Origin: an uncultured Selenomonadales bacterium
GTDB taxonomy: Bacteria; Bacillota; Negativicutes; Acidaminococcales; Acidaminococcaceae
Reading direction: 5' to 3'
DNA length: 64,000 nucleotides
Assembly (NCBI GenBank): GCA_900315925.1
Contig: ONAV01000001.1
Coordinates: 58,557-122,556, forward strand
Shown here: positions 61,262-64,000 of the stretch, piece after piece
How positions within the stretch are numbered: position 1 is the stretch's first letter
Layout: every line of letters begins with the position of its first letter
Position numbers and translations under genes: made by a program
The notes under the pieces: generated by a model
What the model was told of the DNA's origin: nothing
Database searches by the model: none
The model's input: only the letters and a program-made list of their open reading frames with translations

Positions 61262-63459
61262 TGGCAAATCTGAATCCTGATTTCACCAAGATTAGTTTTC
61301 CCGAACACCCTTCCTGCTCCTATGAGGACTGGAAGAAAGGTCTGGAAAAGAAGACCGGTGAAAACTGGGATGCCCTGAAAGGTACAACCCTGGAACGTAT
61401 CCCGGTTGATCCGCTGTACACTGCTGAAATTTACAAAAAATGCAACCATCTGGATTTCATGAGCGGTATTCCTCCGTTCCTGCGTGGGCCGTACTCCACC
61501 ATGTACGTATTCCGTCCCTGGACGGTACGTCAGTACGCCGGTTTCTCCACCGCAGAAGAATCCAACGCTTTCTACCGCCGCAACCTGGCAGCGGGCCAGA
61601 AAGGTCTGTCTATCGCCTTCGACCTGCCGACGCATCGCGGCTACGACGCGGATAACCCCCGTGTAGTAGGCGACGTTGGTAAAGCAGGCGTATCCGTTTG
61701 CTCCATGTTGGACATGAACATCCTGTTCTCCGGCATTCCGCTGGACCAGATGTCCGTATCCATGACCATGAACGGCGCCGTTCTTCCGATTCTGTCCTTC
61801 TTCATCGTATCCGGTGAGGAACAGGGCGTAGACAAGAAGATCATGGCCGGTACCATCCAGAACGATATTCTGAAGGAATTCATGGTACGTAACACCTACA
61901 TCTATCCGCCTGATATGTCCATGCGTATCATCGGCGACATTTTCGAGTACACCACCAACTACATGCCGAAGTTCAACTCCATTTCCATTTCCGGTTACCA
62001 CATTCAGGAATGCGGCGCTACCTGCGATCTGGAATTAGGTTACACCCTGGCCGACGGCATGGAATACATCCGCACCGGTGAAAGAGCAGGCCTGAAGGTT
62101 GACGCCTTCGCAAAACGTCTGTCCTTCTTCTGGGATATGGGCAAGAACTACTTCATGGAAGTTGCCAAGATGCGTGCGGCCCGTGTACTGTGGGCTAAGA
62201 TTCTGAAGAGCTTCGGCGCCAAGAATCCGAAATCCATGGCACTGCGTACCCATTCCCAGACTTCCGGCTGGTCCCTCACCGAACAGGATCCGTTCAACAA
62301 CATCTCCCGTACCTGTATGGAAGCTATGTCCGCAGCACTGGGCCACACCCAGTCCCTGCATACCAACGCACTGGACGAAGCCATCGCACTGCCGACCGAC
62401 TTCTCCGCACGTCTGGCACGTAACACCCAGCTGTACATCCAGGACGAGACCAAAGTCTGCAAGATCATCGATCCGTGGGGCGGCTCCTATTATCTGGAAT
62501 ACCTCACCAACGAGATCATCCGCCGTGCCTGGGCGCACATCCAGGAAGTTGAATCCCTGGGCGGTATGGCCAAAGCTATCGCCACCGGCCTGCCGAAGAT
62601 GCGTATCGAAGAATGCGCGGCCCGTCGTCAGGCGAATATCGACAGCGGCAAGGAAACCATCGTCGGCCTGAACAAATACCGTCTGGCCAAGGAAGACCCG
62701 CTGAACGTATTGTCCATCGATAACACCGCCGTTCGTAACGCTCAGATCAAACGTCTGGAAAAACTGCGTGCAGAACGTAATCCGGAAGCGGTTGCCCGCG
62801 ATCTGGCAGCCCTGACCGCAGCAGCAGAAAGCCGCGAAAACGGCAACCTGCTGGAATGCGCCGTACAGGCAGCACGTGACCGTGCATCCCTGGGCGAAAT
62901 TTCCGACGCGATCGAAAAAGTATCCGGTCGTTTCAATGCGGTGATCCACACCGTATCCGGCGTATACAGCAGCGAATTCTCCGGCAACGACGACATGGAA
63001 AAAGCCAACGCGCTGGCTAAAGAGTTTGAAAAACTGGAAGGCCGCCGGCCTCGTATCTTCCTGGCTAAGATGGGTCAGGACGGTCATGACCGCGGACAGA
63101 AAGTTCTGGCGACCTCCTTCGCTGACATGGGCTGGGACGTTGACGTAGGGCCTCTGTTCCAGACTCCGGAAGAAACCGCACAGGACGCAGTGGACAACGA
63201 CGTTCACATGGTAGGCTTCTCCTCCCTGGCTGCCGGTCACAAGACCCTGCTGCCGGCTCTGGTGGAAGAACTTGCCAAACGCGGCCGTGAGGATATTCTG
63301 GTAACCATCGGCGGCGTTATCCCCGCACAGGATTACGATTATCTGTACGATCATGGCGCAGCTGCTATCTTCGGGCCTGGTACCAACATTCCGAAGTGCT
63401 GCATCAAACTGCTGCAGATGTTAGTAGACCGTGCGAAAGAGGAAGCGGCTCAGGAATAA
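61261..63459 (+). CDS. mutB: methylmalonyl-CoA mutase, large (alpha, catalytic) subunit
   Basis: 732 aa. The barrel domain shows the family hallmarks ([90 protein letters not shown]). The C-terminal domain binds adenosylcobalamin with D607-G-H609-D-R-G612 (DxHxxG; H609 is the lower cobalt ligand), followed by [10 protein letters not shown] and [11 protein letters not shown]. It catalyses the radical rearrangement of methylmalonyl-CoA and succinyl-CoA. Translationally coupled to mutA and followed by meaB, its G-protein chaperone. The B12 riboswitch upstream links its expression to cofactor level. Confidence 0.97.
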   Translation: MANLNPDFTKISFPEHPSCSYEDWKKGLEKKTGENWDALKGTTLERIPVDPLYTAEIYKKCNHLDFMSGIPPFLRGPYSTMYVFRPWTVRQYAGFSTAEESNAFYRRNLAAGQKGLSIAFDLPTHRGYDADNPRVVGDVGKAGVSVCSMLDMNILFSGIPLDQMSVSMTMNGAVLPILSFFIVSGEEQGVDKKIMAGTIQNDILKEFMVRNTYIYPPDMSMRIIGDIFEYTTNYMPKFNSISISGYHIQECGATCDLELGYTLADGMEYIRTGERAGLKVDAFAKRLSFFWDMGKNYFMEVAKMRAARVLWAKILKSFGAKNPKSMALRTHSQTSGWSLTEQDPFNNISRTCMEAMSAALGHTQSLHTNALDEAIALPTDFSARLARNTQLYIQDETKVCKIIDPWGGSYYLEYLTNEIIRRAWAHIQEVESLGGMAKAIATGLPKMRIEECAARRQANIDSGKETIVGLNKYRLAKEDPLNVLSIDNTAVRNAQIKRLEKLRAERNPEAVARDLAALTAAAESRENGNLLECAVQAARDRASLGEISDAIEKVSGRFNAVIHTVSGVYSSEFSGNDDMEKANALAKEFEKLEGRRPRIFLAKMGQDGHDRGQKVLATSFADMGWDVDVGPLFQTPEETAQDAVDNDVHMVGFSSLAAGHKTLLPALVEELAKRGREDILVTIGGVIPAQDYDYLYDHGAAAIFGPGTNIPKCCIKLLQMLVDRAKEEAAQE

Positions 63460-63523
63460 CGGAATTGTAAGGAAGACAGCCTGACCGGCTGTTGACGGAC
63501 AGTTCCCAAGTGTAAGAAGAATT

Positions 63524-63658
63524 ATGGTGCGTGCCTGCCCCTGTTGTGGTAACGGGGGCAGACAGCCCATTTATTTCATGTATAGGGAACGGGGTGCAGA
63601 ACGCATGCGATCAGCGCAGCGTGACGCCTGCCGCGCCATTATATATGAAGAAAGTTGA
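63524..63658 (+). CDS. possible 44-aa Cys-rich small protein between mutB and meaB
   Basis: Frame ATG 63524 to TGA 63656-63658. The peptide starts MVRACPCCGNGG and continues with a basic, Arg-rich part (YRERGAERMRSAQRDACR) ending YEES. The CPCCG cluster and a later Cys could bind metal. Its stop is one base before the likely meaB start (TGA-G-ATG), a typical coupling layout. AAGAAG lies four bases before the ATG, so the site is poor. No family is recognised. A hairpin in the same DNA (63535-63561) offers another reason for the sequence. Confidence 0.35.
   Translation: MVRACPCCGNGGRQPIYFMYRERGAERMRSAQRDACRAIIYEES
63535..63561 (+). promoter_or_regulatory. strong hairpin between mutB and meaB
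   Basis: CTGCCCCTGTT (63535-63545) / AACGGGGGCAG (63551-63561), 11 pairs with one G-U, five-base loop, no U run. It could stabilise the 3' end of the abundant mutAB message or lower read-through into meaB. Confidence 0.55.
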
Positions 63659-63659
63659 G

Positions 63660-64000
63660 ATGATAATCATGCCTGAAATTCCAAAATCCGATTTACATCC
63701 CAGCTGGGTGCCTGAGGATGCAAATGAAAACTTTGCCTGTTCCGTAATGGGTGGCATCGACACGAAAGTTAACGCCAACTCAGAAGAAAAAGTCTACGAT
63801 CCCAATGCAGTCCGCAGGGTTCCGTTGCGCAGGAAACCCACTCTTGACGAGATTGTAAAGGGGGTAGGCGAAGGCAATCGCGTGATGTTATCCAAAGCGA
63901 TTACTCTGATCGAAAGTAATGCTCCCAAAGATTTTGATAAAGCCCAGCGTGTATTGCAGGGGCTGCTGCCCAAAACGGGCAAGGCGCTGCGCATCGGTAT
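63660..64000 (+). CDS. meaB: MeaB/ArgK-type GTPase, chaperone of methylmalonyl-CoA mutase (partial, runs off the window)
   Basis: The first 113 codons are visible. Possible starts are ATG 63645, 63660 or 63669. 63660 is preferred because AAGAAAG lies at a suitable distance and the start is one base after a small upstream frame; 63669 is also plausible. The N-terminus has an extra segment of about 55 residues (PEIPKSDLHPSWVPEDANEN...), then the family region: PTLDEIVKGVGEGNRVMLSKAITLIESNAPKDF..AQRVLQGLLPKTGKALRIGI, which in MeaB leads directly into the GTP-binding P-loop, cut off here. MeaB loads adenosylcobalamin into the mutase and protects it. The long N-terminal extension is unusual compared with the standard MeaB start. 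Confidence 0.9.
   Translation, partial: MIIMPEIPKSDLHPSWVPEDANENFACSVMGGIDTKVNANSEEKVYDPNAVRRVPLRRKPTLDEIVKGVGEGNRVMLSKAITLIESNAPKDFDKAQRVLQGLLPKTGKALRIG

Overview
The window looks like the chromosome of an anaerobic, diderm Firmicute of the Negativicutes. This is inferred from three things: two-partner-secretion exoproteins with an ESPR-type long signal peptide and an outer-membrane TpsB; a B12-dependent methylmalonyl-CoA mutase operon typical of succinate/propionate fermenters; and a signal-peptide-bearing CbiK cobaltochelatase. Base composition is roughly balanced, and the genus cannot be fixed from the sequence alone (Acidaminococcaceae-like is a guess).

Layout. 1-174 is the end of a short Cys-containing peptide with a Gly-Gly leader (RiPP/bacteriocin-like). 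326-4968 is a three-gene cluster of two paralogous Amidohydro_3 enzymes around a secreted linear-amide C-N hydrolase, ending at an intrinsic terminator. 5375-21877 and 26755-51333 encode two giant TpsA exoproteins (5,500 and 8,192 aa), preceded by near-identical promoter/leader regions. The second is followed by their only visible transporter, tpsB (51391-53181). Between them lie a 7TM GGDEF protein, periplasmic CbiK, a candidate small RNA, an orphan iron-type solute-binding lipoprotein and a 73-aa unknown. On the minus strand, 57935-53348 is an operon of a membrane-anchored BMP-family binding protein, an SBP_bac_5 lipoprotein and a dCache-HAMP-GGDEF diguanylate cyclase, with no permease genes. 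From 58277 a promoter with a Fur-like box leads into a cobalamin riboswitch, a terminator, a roughly 450-nt structured leader, then mutA, mutB, a possible 44-aa Cys-rich small protein and the start of meaB.

How it fits together. CbiK (cobalt insertion), the cobalamin riboswitch, the mutase and its G-protein chaperone MeaB form a B12-propionate theme. The two giant adhesins share one TpsB, and each half of the locus sits beside a GGDEF gene, which suggests (inference) that c-di-GMP controls surface adhesion. The adhesin locus evolved by duplication. A ghost of the tpsB 3' end is fused upstream of each tpsA, a third copy of the same junction follows tpsB, and the larger exoprotein differs from the smaller mainly by two helical-repeat insertions and one 5-kb beta-repeat insertion. 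The amidohydrolase cluster carries an independent duplication scar.
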